Source of the DNA: JBEKUY01 sp049514555
GTDB lineage: Bacteria; Acidobacteriota; Terriglobia; Acidiferrales; UBA7541
NCBI GenBank assembly: GCA_049514555.1
Contig: JBEKUY010000002.1
Span: 310,001 to 374,000 of the forward strand
DNA: 64,000 nucleotides
Reading direction: 5' to 3'
In this document: in pieces, positions 42,458 to 52,134 of the stretch
How positions within the stretch are numbered: position 1 is the stretch's first letter
How the letters are laid out: each line of letters begins with the position of its first letter
Position numbers and translations under genes: made by a program
The notes under the pieces: generated by a model
The model's input: the letters and a program-made list of their open reading frames with translations, nothing else
Told to the model about the DNA's origin: nothing
Databases searched by the model: none

Positions 42458-44674
42458 TCATCTTTTGGGATTCGCCAAGCCTGCACATCGAAAGGCTTCA
42501 TTTACTTTGCTGAGAAGAATTTCCCGTGTGAACGGTTTTTCGAGAAAGACGCTATCCTCAACAAGTTCGTAGTTCTCGTCGTTGTGTTCCGGGTAGCCGG
42601 ACATAAAGATTACTTTCATTTCAGGGAGAAGATTGCTGAGTCGCGCAGCTAGTTCCGTCCCCCGCATCTTTGGCATCACCACATCCGTCAGCAATGCGCC
42701 GATGGATTGGCCATAATCTTTAGCGATCTGGAGCGCCTCAACGCCATCTTTCGCCGCGAGTACATGGTATCCAGCCGTATTCAAAAACTGACTGGCAAGT
42801 TCCCGAACTGCGACATCATCTTCCACCACCATGATTGTGGGCGCCCCTGGCACAGTGGAGAGCGTAACTCTTTCAGCCGCAACCAGATCACCATTCTCAG
42901 AAACCTCGGGAAGATACACCTCAAAGCGGCTCCCTTTCCCAGGAGCGGATTCCACCCAAATGAAACCGCCGCTTTGTTTGACGATTCCATACACCGTCGC
43001 GAGCCCCAACCCCGTGCCTCTGCCTACATCTTTCGTTGTGAAGAAAGGTTCAAAGATCCGCGCTTGCGTCTCTGCGTCCATTCCATGGCCCGTATCCGTG
43101 GCGGCGAGCAAAACAAAGGGGCCATGCTGGAGACCGGGACGCGTTTGCGTGTACTCTTCATCCACCGTTACATTGGTGGTCTCGATCGTCAGTTTTCCAC
43201 CCTTCGGCATGGCGTCGCAGGCGTTGACCGTCAAATTCAAAAGTACCTGCTCGATTTGCCCTGGGTCGGCCTTCACGCTTCCAAGCGCTGCACCCGGCAG
43301 AAAAACAAATTCAACATCTTCGCGAATCAGCCGTTCCAGCAATTGGTCCATCTCAGTGACGAGAACATTCAAGTCCAGCACTTTCGGCTGCAGTACTTGC
43401 CTCCTGCTGAAAGCCAGCAGCTGCCGCGTCAGCGACGCTGCCCGATCAGCGGCCTTGTGGATCTGTTCGCAGCTTTTGTAGGACGCGTCGGAGGTCTTCA
43501 GCCAGTCTAGCAATAAGTCGCTGTGGCCTTTGATGATCGTAAGCAGATTGTTGAAGTCATGCGCGACTCCGCCCGCCAGTCGTCCCAGCGCCTCCATCTT
43601 TTGCGACTGACCAAGCCGTTCCTCAAGTTGTTGTCTTTCGGAATCATTCCTTTGCAGTGTGTGGCGCATGCGATCAAAAGCCAGCGTTGCCTCGGCAACT
43701 TCACCGCCTCCTTCCAGTTCCAATTGATAGTCGAAGTCGCCTTGCTCCAGCGCACGTACCCCTTGCACGAGTCTGTCGAGTGGCGTGGTGAACGTATTGG
43801 AGATCAAGAAAGCAAGGAAACCGCCCGCCAGCACGGCAAGCAAGCCAACTTTAAGGAGAAGGCGATTGAGGCGCTGCAAAAATGCCATCGTCTCGCCATC
43901 CGACCTAAGAACCATCAGGCTCGCCCCACTGGGCATATCGGGTGTTAGTTCTACGGAGCTTGTGAAAAATCGCTCATCTCCGAGGTACATCTGATCTGGC
44001 GTGGTGCGGCCCTGCAATTGAGACGAGAGTTCCCTTTCCTGAAAAGGATCGAGGGTGCTCGCCACGGTGCGCCCTTCATAACGAAGTGCTACCTCGCTCG
44101 ACAGAAGCCGGCCCAAATCGCGCACGCCGCGCTCATCGAGTTCCTGTCCTACAACAACCGTAGCCGCTTGATCGTGCTCTACCGTACCGGCAGGTACAAT
44201 CGGCTGGAGTTCCACTTGATAAAGGTGGCCATCATTAAACCACCAATCGGAACTGCGGTTCCTGGCCAAAGAAGAACGCAAGAGTGCTTCAACGCTCTGA
44301 GCCGAAAAGCTGGAATGCGTCGTGTGCAGCGCAACAATCTTGCCGCTACGGTCGGCAAGCACCATTAAATCGCTGCTCGACGTATCCAACGGATTCTCGG
44401 TGGACTCCGTAAACGTACTGGCGTCGTTATCCGAGAGAAATGCGGAGGTGGCGAGAAGATCTGCCTTGCGGCTCATTACTATCTGGCGCTGATGTTGCAG
44501 TATTTCGAAGATCGCCAGGGAGTTGTGAGCGTCTGTCGTCAATTCCTGCCGCGCGCGTTCCTGAACCGTTTGGCGCACGGCAAGCAGCGCGACCCAGGTA
44601 AGGCCCGCAATCACCAATACCATGGACAACAGAAACTTCGTTCGTAGCCGGAGGTTGGCGAGTATTCTCCTCAT
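42458..44674 (-). CDS. Hybrid sensor histidine kinase with receiver domain
   Basis: A 738-residue membrane sensor. One TM helix (about 13-33) and a second (about 290-312) flank an extracytoplasmic Cache-like sensor of about 250 residues. HAMP follows (TTPLDRLVQGVRALEQGDFD). The HisKA dimerisation helix has GGVAHDFNNLLTIIKGHSDL (phospho-His). HATPase has NACDAMPKGGKL, GHGMD and GRGTGLGLATVYG. The C-terminal receiver domain has phospho-acceptor Asp in LLTDVVMPKMRG. A phosphorelay partner is not adjacent. It may act alone or with a distant response regulator. Confidence 0.9.
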   Translation of the reverse strand: MRRILANLRLRTKFLLSMVLVIAGLTWVALLAVRQTVQERARQELTTDAHNSLAIFEILQHQRQIVMSRKADLLATSAFLSDNDASTFTESTENPLDTSSSDLMVLADRSGKIVALHTTHSSFSAQSVEALLRSSLARNRSSDWWFNDGHLYQVELQPIVPAGTVEHDQAATVVVGQELDERGVRDLGRLLSSEVALRYEGRTVASTLDPFQERELSSQLQGRTTPDQMYLGDERFFTSSVELTPDMPSGASLMVLRSDGETMAFLQRLNRLLLKVGLLAVLAGGFLAFLISNTFTTPLDRLVQGVRALEQGDFDYQLELEGGGEVAEATLAFDRMRHTLQRNDSERQQLEERLGQSQKMEALGRLAGGVAHDFNNLLTIIKGHSDLLLDWLKTSDASYKSCEQIHKAADRAASLTRQLLAFSRRQVLQPKVLDLNVLVTEMDQLLERLIREDVEFVFLPGAALGSVKADPGQIEQVLLNLTVNACDAMPKGGKLTIETTNVTVDEEYTQTRPGLQHGPFVLLAATDTGHGMDAETQARIFEPFFTTKDVGRGTGLGLATVYGIVKQSGGFIWVESAPGKGSRFEVYLPEVSENGDLVAAERVTLSTVPGAPTIMVVEDDVAVRELASQFLNTAGYHVLAAKDGVEALQIAKDYGQSIGALLTDVVMPKMRGTELAARLSNLLPEMKVIFMSGYPEHNDENYELVEDSVFLEKPFTREILLSKVNEAFRCAGLANPKR

Positions 44675-45023
44675 ATTCTCTGAAGAGTCCCACGGATTTG
44701 CCTCTTGCTTGGCCCGCCTTCGGTAACCTTAACACTGACAATGCCCTCTGGAATCGCAAATGGAACTTCCGTACTCGTCGCTGGCCCGCAGGTACTACCG
44801 GTAATAGTCCTCCGCCAGGTAAACGGAATAGAAGGCCTGGTGACCTGCCCCCCGATTTTGGTCCAGTCATAATGTGGCACTCGGGGTCTCGGCCTTCTGT
44901 ACGCGCACATGCAACGCAACATCCCTCCTCGCAATCCGCTACGAGTGGCCTTTTGTGAGACCGCAGGATCGCAGCGCGCCCTCGAACTTGATAAGCTCAT
45001 CGGCGGCTTGCTGGCAACTCGAC
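44675..45023. other. Intergenic region between the kinase and an exported beta-barrel-like protein
   Basis: About 350 bases without a gene I can support. A minus-strand open frame (44671-45000, 109 codons) overlaps the kinase start by ATGA and ends with a V-rich stretch. It has no homology that I recognise and no signal peptide. The divergent promoters of both genes must lie here. Confidence 0.5.
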
Positions 45024-45833
45024 ATGCGAACGTTTTGTAGACTCCGTACCGCGGCGGGAATTCTCGTTCTTGCCTATCTGTGGTTCACGCCGGCGGGCGC
45101 AACGACCCAGAGTCAGGACGAGATCACGGCGGTGCCGAACCGGCCGACAATCGCTTCGACAGCGGAGGCGGTTCAGAAGGGCGTATTCGAGATCGAATAC
45201 GGCTTCGAGGCGGGCGAGGGCCACCAAAACATCAACGGCCTGCTCAAGTTCGGGCTATTTCAGAATCTCGAGCTGCGGTTCGGCAACAACCCGATCGAAA
45301 GGGATGGGGGAGTTGCGGGAGTGGGCGATTCCAGCGCCGGGTTCAAGTGGAGGTTCGTCAGGCAGGAGGGCAACAGGCCGACGCTATCGTGGCTCTACAC
45401 GGCGACGATTCCAACCGCGAAAGACACCCTGGGAGCCGGCGCCATGGGACATTCGATCCAATTGCTGGTGAGCAAGGATTTTGGAAAGCACCATTTTGAT
45501 GTGAATGAGGGCGTCGAGTTCGTAGGCCGGCCGGGAGCGAGCGGCTTCGACCGCAACTACTCTTCGGCACTTTCATACTCGCGCCCGCTGCGCGGGAAAT
45601 GGGGCATGACGGCGGAGATCGCCGGGTTTAGCTGGACCAATGCCGAAACGCCGGCGACGATGACGCTGCTCGGCGCGGCGACGTACACACCGAAATCGAG
45701 GCTCGTCTGGGACGCCGGGGCCTACGTGGCCGCGTACGGCATGCTGCCGCGCGTGACGTTCTTCGCGGGAGTGACGTATTCGGTCGGCGATCTATACCGG
45801 TTGGCAGGCCGGCGCAACTCGGCGAAGAAATAG
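45024..45833 (+). CDS. Exported outer-membrane beta-barrel-like protein
   Basis: A 269-residue exported protein with signal peptide RLRTAAGILVLAYLWFTPAG, cleaved near AGATTQ. It begins with a GVFEIEYGFEAGEGHQNING-type strand, followed by alternating beta strands ending in Y, W and F. It resembles the MetA/phenol-degradation outer-membrane channel family (PF13557-like). It lacks a plug or TonB box. A substrate is not suggested. The start ATG 45024 was preferred because the signal peptide begins there. Confidence 0.65.
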   Translation: MRTFCRLRTAAGILVLAYLWFTPAGATTQSQDEITAVPNRPTIASTAEAVQKGVFEIEYGFEAGEGHQNINGLLKFGLFQNLELRFGNNPIERDGGVAGVGDSSAGFKWRFVRQEGNRPTLSWLYTATIPTAKDTLGAGAMGHSIQLLVSKDFGKHHFDVNEGVEFVGRPGASGFDRNYSSALSYSRPLRGKWGMTAEIAGFSWTNAETPATMTLLGAATYTPKSRLVWDAGAYVAAYGMLPRVTFFAGVTYSVGDLYRLAGRRNSAKK

Positions 45834-45879
45834 GTCCGGCCGGAGGAACATCAGAGGCAGGGAGAAGAGGACGCTGGGG

Positions 45880-46359
45880 TTACTCGGCGGCGTCGTGAAT
45901 GGTCTCGAGGCGCACCACCTCAAATTCCTTTTTTCCGGCCGGGGTGTGCACCTGAACTTCGTCGCCGACGCGGCGTCCGAGCAGCGCTTTGCCGATGGGC
46001 GACGTCGTCGAGATCAGCCCTTTCTCGACGTCGGTTTCTTCCGTGCTGACCAGCTTGTATTGCAGTTCGACCGACTTTTGCAGGTCCATAACCCAGACGC
46101 GCGAGCCGTATCCGGCGCGGTCTTTGGGGATATTGGAGAGGTTGAGCATACCCATATCGGCCATGCGCTGTTTGAGCTGGCCGATGCGCGCATTGACGTA
46201 TCCCTGGCGCTCCTTGGCAAACTTGAATTCAGCATTTTCGGAGAGATCGCCGTGCGCCCGCGCCTTCTTCAGCTCTTTCGGCAACTCGACGTTGAGCTCG
46301 TGCTCGAGCGCGTCAATTTCTTCCTGCAGCTTCCGCTTGATCTTGGTCAAAGCGTCCAT
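45880..46359 (-). CDS. greA: Transcription elongation factor GreA
   Basis: A 159-residue transcript-cleavage factor. The N-terminal coiled-coil has the acidic tip ARAHGDLSENAEFKFAKERQ, which carries Asp/Glu for RNA cleavage. The C-terminal FKBP-like domain has STTSPIGKALLGRRVGDEVQ and a VHTPAGKKEFEV strand. Length is typical. It sits downstream of tRNA-Ser, on the same strand. Confidence 0.95.
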   Translation of the reverse strand: MDALTKIKRKLQEEIDALEHELNVELPKELKKARAHGDLSENAEFKFAKERQGYVNARIGQLKQRMADMGMLNLSNIPKDRAGYGSRVWVMDLQKSVELQYKLVSTEETDVEKGLISTTSPIGKALLGRRVGDEVQVHTPAGKKEFEVVRLETIHDAAE

Positions 46360-46417
46360 AAATGGAGAACCCGCTGGTGAGCTGGAAATCTGGCGGAGCC
46401 ACGCGCCAAATGGTACG

Positions 46418-46511
<94 letters not shown>

Positions 46512-46685
46512 GCGCCTAACTGACTGCAGCATTATAGCTTATAGCTTCACCGAGCGACAGTCGGCCCTCGGATTGCTGCGTTTTGGTGCACACTGTCACC
46601 AAATCCTCGCAAGTATTCGCGTTCATTGCAGCGGTTGAGGGTCGGGAGTGCTGTGTTTTTCCGAAGCGTCGCATGGCCGGCGACA

Positions 46686-48002
46686 TCACGAAGGAACCGA
46701 TGCGGATTGCCGGCCTGCCGGAAAAATGGGCTTCAGGTGCCGCTCGTAAAGGTTTGCGGTGACGTTGCGCGCGATCGGCTCCTCGTAAGCGCCCAGCATG
46801 TCCAAGTATCTCTTGCCCATTTGCGCGGCGATCTTGTAGCCGACGTGCAGCAGCTGCCGGAAGTTTGGGTTGAACTCTTTGCACTCCTGCTCGTGGCGCA
46901 ACGCGTTCGCATATTGGTCCGAGGACCACGACCGCACTTGGCCAGGGGTGGGTAGCTTCGCGGCATCAATGTCAATGACCGCCGCGTAGGGCGCGCACAG
47001 TTCGTCGCGATGCGCGTAGGCCTGCGCATAGATTTCTTTGGCAGTGGCCAGACCGTCGCCACCCGCTTCCGCCAAGCCGATCAGCTCCTCGAGCCAGTTT
47101 GTGCCGGCAGTCTTCACGTGGACGCCGGCGCCGGAGTCGCGCAGCGCCCGGCGAATCGCAGGGTAGATCGAGAACTTATCGCTTCCGGAGTGGATGCTGA
47201 GTTTCAAATTGGCAGGCAGGCCGTATGCCCGGACGGCGTGCGCGATCACCGCGAGGTCGCTGCGGAACTCGGTCTCGAATTGGACGGCGTCGCCGACATA
47301 GTCCACTCCCTTGTTGAACCTGCCGGTGAATTTCGGCGCGATCGTCTGCAGCGGCACTTCTTCATCGGCCAGCGCGGCGAGGATCACGAGCAGTTCGGCC
47401 GGCGTCTGCGGGCTGTCGGTTTCATCCATGGAAACTTCTGTAATGAAGGAACGTTTCTCTTTGACGGCGGCGATGCGCCTATAAATGCGCCCGGCTTCTT
47501 TTGCCGCGAACAGATATTTCCTCGCGGTCTGTGCGGCGGCACCACGCGATATCACCAAGGGGCGATCTTGACCGGGCAGGCCGATCTGCTGCAAAAGCTC
47601 GGCGTGCCTGGTGAGGAAAGAATCTACTTCGTCCGCTGGCGCCGATTTGCCGATGGCGGCAGCAACATCGAGCGTGTAGTAGTCGCTGGATTCCAGGAAG
47701 CCGTCCACCGTCTCCAGGGTGATGTGATCGGCATCAATGTGGAACGGCTTCGTCCACCCAAGCCCACGGACGGCGGCTTCGGCTGCGGCGCGCACACTGC
47801 CCGGCTTCGAGCCAACAATGGTGTGCTCGCGGTTGGACTTGTTCCAGACCGGGATGATCTCGGCGCCGTTCTGAGCAGCCAACATGCAGGCGCGCAACTG
47901 TGGCTTTGCCTGATGGCCAAAGCGATCACCGACACCGAAGGAGTGTTGCGCCAAACGGAGAAAAGGCGGAGCGGACTGCGACTGCGAACTGGCTGACGTC
48001 AT
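46686..48002 (-). CDS. UxaE-family tagaturonate/fructuronate epimerase-like protein
   Basis: A 438-residue protein similar to D-tagaturonate/fructuronate epimerase UxaE. Supporting blocks are AQHSFGVGDRFGHQAKPQLR, PVWNKSNREHTIVGS, FHIDADHITLETVDGF, LSIHSGSDKFSIYP and a VDYVGD metal-type motif. Histidines and acidic residues for a metal site are visible, but I cannot position them by structure. It would interconvert ketouronates in galacturonate breakdown. The nearby GH28 and (alpha/alpha)6 hydrolase genes support pectin catabolism. Confidence 0.75.
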   Translation of the reverse strand: MTSASSQSQSAPPFLRLAQHSFGVGDRFGHQAKPQLRACMLAAQNGAEIIPVWNKSNREHTIVGSKPGSVRAAAEAAVRGLGWTKPFHIDADHITLETVDGFLESSDYYTLDVAAAIGKSAPADEVDSFLTRHAELLQQIGLPGQDRPLVISRGAAAQTARKYLFAAKEAGRIYRRIAAVKEKRSFITEVSMDETDSPQTPAELLVILAALADEEVPLQTIAPKFTGRFNKGVDYVGDAVQFETEFRSDLAVIAHAVRAYGLPANLKLSIHSGSDKFSIYPAIRRALRDSGAGVHVKTAGTNWLEELIGLAEAGGDGLATAKEIYAQAYAHRDELCAPYAAVIDIDAAKLPTPGQVRSWSSDQYANALRHEQECKEFNPNFRQLLHVGYKIAAQMGKRYLDMLGAYEEPIARNVTANLYERHLKPIFPAGRQSASVPS

Positions 48003-48017
48003 TCTGTAGCCCCCGGC

Positions 48018-48158
48018 CTAAGATTCCACGACCAAGATCACATCGAGCGTCCTCGGGCCGTGCACACCCTTGATGCAAGTCATCTCTATATCGGAGGTCG
48101 CCGACGGCCCTGAGGGTCGTTGTAGCAGGTGACGAACAAAGAAATCAGCATAAAGGTT
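48018..48158 (-). pseudogene. 3' remnant of a LutC-like (LUD-domain) gene
   Basis: Reading the reverse strand gives 46 residues ending in TAG (48018-48020). The piece includes GPSATSDIEMTCIKGVHGPR followed by TLDVILVV. That is the characteristic C-terminal glutamate/GVHGP region of LUD proteins involved in lactate utilisation. No upstream part of the domain exists; the sequence runs into the downstream hydrolase gene. The full gene seems to have been lost by deletion. Confidence 0.75.
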
Positions 48159-48188
48159 TTCCCGCGAACTGCTGCTCGGGCCGCAAAT

Positions 48189-49796
48189 CTACAGAGACTC
48201 CAGGTTCATACTGCCATTCGGCCGAATCGAGAATTTCCGCTCGCGCCCCGAGACATGCCACAAGACCACGCGGGTCGTTTTCGGAGCGATGCCAACCGCG
48301 CTCTGAAGCTTTCCGTTGAGATCGGTAACCAGGCGAACCGTGCTACTGGTCCGGTAAAGGAGCTTGTCACTGAGGAACAGTTCCGCGCGGCCGGAGGTAT
48401 ATCTCAACTCGGCTGTGCGAGTGGGCGTCAGCCGCAAGCGATAACTGGAGCGCGGGGCGTGCGCTGGCGGGCGGACGTTCCATTCCAGACCAGTCTCGGT
48501 CCGGCGCACACCCGAAAGCCTCCACGTGAAATCCATGAAGACGAGCGCGGCGGGCGAGTAGTCACCGGTGTCGGCCGTAAACGTTCCGGTGAGAGGATCC
48601 AGCTGTTGGAAGAAACGAGCCTCCCGAAGAATTGCGCTGATCCATTGCTGCATGAGATGGGCTAGGTCGGCGGGCTTGCCGTAGTGTTCCATCCAACGCG
48701 GCGCTCGCAGCGCAGTAAGCGCCTGTGAAGCTCCACCCCAGGAGTTGGGCGGGATGGGGCGCACGAACGCCGGATCGTCGAGGGCGATGGAGGTCAGAGG
48801 ATACAAAGCCCAGAAGGCCGCAGGGTTGTGGATCTGGCGCTGGTAGATGGTCTCGAAGAGCGGTTGGTCAACCACGCGTTCTCCAAGCACCCGGCTGATG
48901 ACGTCGCCGCGAATGCGCACGAAGTGATCTTGGGCGTCGAGGTCGAAGAAAGCAGCATCGGCGGCCGAGTAAAGCCTGGCCATGATGGCAGAACGGATCG
49001 TGGAAGCATCTGCGAGCCAGCGGTCGGCTTCAGAAGTCTTTCCGAGAGCGTGAGCCATGGCCGCGAGGGCGGCGCGTCCGCCGTAGACCGTTGCGGAAAG
49101 ATCGGGAGACAAGCGTGGTAGAGAAGGCAAGGGCGGACACTTGCGCGCATCCCCATCCGGGCAACGATTCGGAATTCCCGACCAGCGTGGGCTGTTGTCA
49201 TGACCGGTGTCGTAGGTGCAGAAGCCCTCACAGAGGCCGGTGTGCCGAGTGTCGCGGTAGCGGCGCAGCCAGGCATCCCAACGGCTGCAACTAGTGTAAG
49301 CCTTCTCCAGAAGCTCGTTATCCCCGGTTTCCCGCGAGAGTTCCCAGGCGGTGGCCGCAATCGGCACGACCATTTGAATTTGCCCGAAGCCAATCGCCGT
49401 TGTCCTGATCCAGCAGGGGATTTGCCCGTCTTCGCGCTGCAGAGCAAAGAAGGCCAGGTGATTGTTGCGGGCGACATCTGGACGAATCGCGGAGTAGATC
49501 AATCCTTCATGCGGGGCGCACTCCAGCCAGATTCCGCTATAGTTGCTGCCTTCGATCAATACAAGCGGAGAGTACCCCGACACAACAGTCGTGTTGCGGG
49601 CGAGAACATCGAGCGCGCTCGAATAGGTGGTCTGATATTGCGAATCGCTGGTCTCGAGCGAGATGCGGGGATCGGGCTTTCTCTCCGGCCCACTCGCGGA
49701 GAACGCCGGCTTCTGGAAAGCGCTTGGAACGCGCGATAGGAGAGAGAGCCCGCCGACGAACAGGCCAGACTTCGCAACGAATTCGCGCCGTTTCAT
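48189..49796 (-). CDS. Tat-exported (alpha/alpha)6-barrel glycoside hydrolase-like protein
   Basis: A 535-residue protein with a Tat-like leader (MKRREFVAKSGLFVGGLSLL). The body resembles trehalase/GH63/MGH1-type barrels: GQIQMVVPIAATAWELSRET, CTYDTGHDNSPRW (a DNSPRW catalytic-loop block), WALYPLTSIAL and RPIPPNSWGGASQAL. A C-terminal beta-sandwich follows (ETGLEWNVRPPAHAP and after). Substrate is not identified; neighbours suggest a pectin or rhamnogalacturonan side-chain sugar. It would act outside the cytoplasm. Confidence 0.75.
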   Translation of the reverse strand: MKRREFVAKSGLFVGGLSLLSRVPSAFQKPAFSASGPERKPDPRISLETSDSQYQTTYSSALDVLARNTTVVSGYSPLVLIEGSNYSGIWLECAPHEGLIYSAIRPDVARNNHLAFFALQREDGQIPCWIRTTAIGFGQIQMVVPIAATAWELSRETGDNELLEKAYTSCSRWDAWLRRYRDTRHTGLCEGFCTYDTGHDNSPRWSGIPNRCPDGDARKCPPLPSLPRLSPDLSATVYGGRAALAAMAHALGKTSEADRWLADASTIRSAIMARLYSAADAAFFDLDAQDHFVRIRGDVISRVLGERVVDQPLFETIYQRQIHNPAAFWALYPLTSIALDDPAFVRPIPPNSWGGASQALTALRAPRWMEHYGKPADLAHLMQQWISAILREARFFQQLDPLTGTFTADTGDYSPAALVFMDFTWRLSGVRRTETGLEWNVRPPAHAPRSSYRLRLTPTRTAELRYTSGRAELFLSDKLLYRTSSTVRLVTDLNGKLQSAVGIAPKTTRVVLWHVSGRERKFSIRPNGSMNLESL

Positions 49797-49819
49797 GAAT
49801 CAGTTCCCACAGGTAACCT

Positions 49820-50005
49820 TCAATTCGTCAAGACAGCAGTTCCGACGATGCGAAAACTTGCCTTTTGTCCTGCCGAATCTTTGGGAGGGCCGCCGGCTAT
49901 ATGAAGGTCATAGCTGCCAGACTGCACCCGGCGCACACCCCCCGCAACCACCAGACTCGGCCGCCGGGCGTCCCGCGTAAAGAACTTCGCGAAGCTCGTC
50001 ATCAA
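49820..50005 (-). CDS. Small uncharacterised protein
   Basis: A 61-residue frame preceded by a good ribosome-binding site (AGGAAGGA, spaced 7 bases). It begins MMTSFAKFFTRDARRPSL and continues with a hydrophilic, beta-prone stretch (VRRVQSGSYDLHIAGG). It lies between the GH28 gene and the hydrolase gene, same strand. It has no domain that I recognise and might be the remnant of a larger protein. Confidence 0.4.
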   Translation of the reverse strand: MMTSFAKFFTRDARRPSLVVAGGVRRVQSGSYDLHIAGGPPKDSAGQKASFRIVGTAVLTN

Positions 50006-50059
50006 ATTATCCTTCCTGTGAATGTGGTGGTATGTATCACAGGGGGCAAGACTTTTCGT

Positions 50060-51688
50060 TCAGAAGTCCAGGCGGCTGATGGCATCCTCTGTTCTGTCCT
50101 TAAAGTCACGGCTACCAAAGCTACGAAAATCTTTCACATCGCGCAACGAATAGGCGGCGGTGTTCCTGCCGGCTTTCACGCGGAATAGATCCACTCCCTG
50201 CACATCGTGCATCCAAAAGGCGGGACGGTCATCAGGGTTCTCGGTGGCAATCTCGATGTTGCTGAACTCGAGGTTGCGCGCATGCCTCACAAAGAAGCCA
50301 CGCGCGGGAAGAGTGCCGAACATGGTCGCTTCCGGGTAACTGTTTTCCTTCTCCGGCGGATCGAGCGCGGCCCATTCCTTCGTGCCGCCCCCTAATTGGT
50401 GGAGATACATATCCGCAATCTTGACGTCTTCCACCAAGCTGCCGGGAACACCGCTAATGATGGAGGGATATTCTGCCGTTGAATTTGAGCTCACGATGTT
50501 GCTCAGGATGACCCGCTTCAGTACCCCCGGCGCGACGCCCTGAGGTCCGCGCATGCGGGTTCCAAGCCGAAGGAATAAGGGTGAATGCACGACACCGCGC
50601 ATTGTGAGGTTGCTGATGGTGATGTCTTCGATCAGCCCACCATCCACAGTCTCCAGCGCCAGACCGCGACAGCTTTCGAAGACACAGTTGGAGATGATGA
50701 TGTTCTTGAAGCCCCCGTTTGATTCCGTCCCGCACTTGATGCGGCCGGCCGGCGGACGAGCGCCAAGCGGATAGTGCATGCGCTTGAAAGAGCCGTCCAG
50801 CAGGGTGCCGTAATCATAGATTCCGGTCACGTAGCAGTTGCTGATTGTGACGTTCTCCGTTGCCCGGGCGTAGCCCAACGCAAAGGAACTCTTGGGGCAG
50901 ATAGCATCGTCCCAGGGAGAGTTTATAGTGCAGTCGGAAACATGGACGTTCTTACAGCAATCGATATCAATTCCGTCGCGGTTGGTGTCGATCTTGACGG
51001 CGCTTATGGTCAGATTGTCCACACCAGTGAGCAGCATGGCGAAGTGACCGCAGGCGAGCATGGAGAAGTCGCGAAAGGTGACATTGCGGCAGTTTTTCAA
51101 CGCGATGGCCTTATTTCCGACGCCGGGACTTTCGGCGCGCGGCAGTTCGTTTGCTTCGCCACGGCTTAGGCCTTTACCCCAGATGAGTCCGGGGCCCAGG
51201 ATGCTTACATCATGCAAGTCTTCGCCCCAGAGAAGACTATTGCGCCAGTGATTGTGGCCGAAGTCCTGGAAGCTCTCCCATGGTTGTGGTGGGCCGGCAG
51301 GATCATAGCCACCTGAGGTCGCCCCTTCACGGGGAACATCGGCGGCTAGAATTGTGGCGCCCGCTTCCAGGTAAAGCGAGACGGAACTTCTCAAATGAAT
51401 GGAGTAGCAAAGATACGTTCCCGCAGACAAGTATACCGTGCCGCCTCCAGCGGCCGCCGCCGCACCAATGGCCCGGTCAATTGCGCGGGTATCGACGGTC
51501 TTACCGTCGCCTTTGGCGCCGAAGGTATGGACCTCATAGAAGCCACGCACACACCCAGCCGGCGACCCCGAAGGCTGAGTTTCTGACGACGGGCCAAGCG
51601 CAGGCTGGGCCCGGCTCGAAAGCGAAGTGATTCCGGCGGCGACTGTGGCGGCAAGGAAGTCTTTCCGAGTCATTCCATTGGAGAACAC
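50060..51688 (-). CDS. Exported GH28 polygalacturonase-family protein
   Basis: A 542-residue parallel beta-helix enzyme with a Tat-type leader (TRKDFLAATVAAGITSL). NRDGIDIDCCKNVHVSDCTI and WDDAICPKS correspond to the GH28 catalytic NTD and DD motifs. RIKCGTESNGG is the conserved RIK block. FGAKGDGKTVDTRAIDRAI begins the fold. The family cleaves pectic galacturonan or related backbones. Substrate specificity is uncertain. It starts the minus-strand pectin cluster. Confidence 0.88.
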   Translation of the reverse strand: MFSNGMTRKDFLAATVAAGITSLSSRAQPALGPSSETQPSGSPAGCVRGFYEVHTFGAKGDGKTVDTRAIDRAIGAAAAAGGGTVYLSAGTYLCYSIHLRSSVSLYLEAGATILAADVPREGATSGGYDPAGPPQPWESFQDFGHNHWRNSLLWGEDLHDVSILGPGLIWGKGLSRGEANELPRAESPGVGNKAIALKNCRNVTFRDFSMLACGHFAMLLTGVDNLTISAVKIDTNRDGIDIDCCKNVHVSDCTINSPWDDAICPKSSFALGYARATENVTISNCYVTGIYDYGTLLDGSFKRMHYPLGARPPAGRIKCGTESNGGFKNIIISNCVFESCRGLALETVDGGLIEDITISNLTMRGVVHSPLFLRLGTRMRGPQGVAPGVLKRVILSNIVSSNSTAEYPSIISGVPGSLVEDVKIADMYLHQLGGGTKEWAALDPPEKENSYPEATMFGTLPARGFFVRHARNLEFSNIEIATENPDDRPAFWMHDVQGVDLFRVKAGRNTAAYSLRDVKDFRSFGSRDFKDRTEDAISRLDF

Positions 51689-52134
51689 ATTTCCTCCTGG
51701 ATGAACGTGGATGTTACAGATCCCAACCAGAAACGAGAACGACCGCTAGAGTCTATCAGAAGCAGTCGGCCAATTCGGGCGGCCCCGGAGTGCTCGGGCA
51801 ACTGCCTGGGTTCCCGCACGCTCTAAGAGTGAACAACCCCCCGGACAGAACTAAGTGACCGCCGAGAGCCGCTTCCCTTGTCCTGGGAAAGGCCTTAAAA
51901 TGGGGGTTGCTTGGGTCTCAGCCGAGCCCGTCTCGAGCCCGGTGTCCCACCTCGTGACGCTGAAGCTGCCGGGTTGGAAGCGGCGACGCCAGCCTGGGCA
52001 GCCTGCACGGCTTCTCAGGCGTTTCCGCCCGACTGAGCGAAACTTTCCGCTATTTGAGGCCGTATATGTAGGTGAGGGCGGTGAGCGGTGGCGCGTCCAG
52101 GCGATAACCCCAGAATCGAGGACAGAGGCCAAGT
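51689..52134. other. Intergenic region, divergent promoters
   Basis: About 446 bases separate the GH28 gene and the adaptor gene. I see no gene, RNA or strong repeat. Frames that are open in the region have no recognisable product. Promoters for both flanking genes should be here. Confidence 0.5.

Noticed and set aside
44671..45000. Minus-strand frame of 109 codons overlapping the kinase start by ATGA
   Set aside because: No signal peptide, no family similarity and mixed composition. The overlap could be chance, so it is noted in the intergenic entry only.
46512..46685. Possible integrase remnant beside tRNA-Ser
   Set aside because: Frames in this 174-base gap give no recombinase motif (no R-H-R-Y residues).
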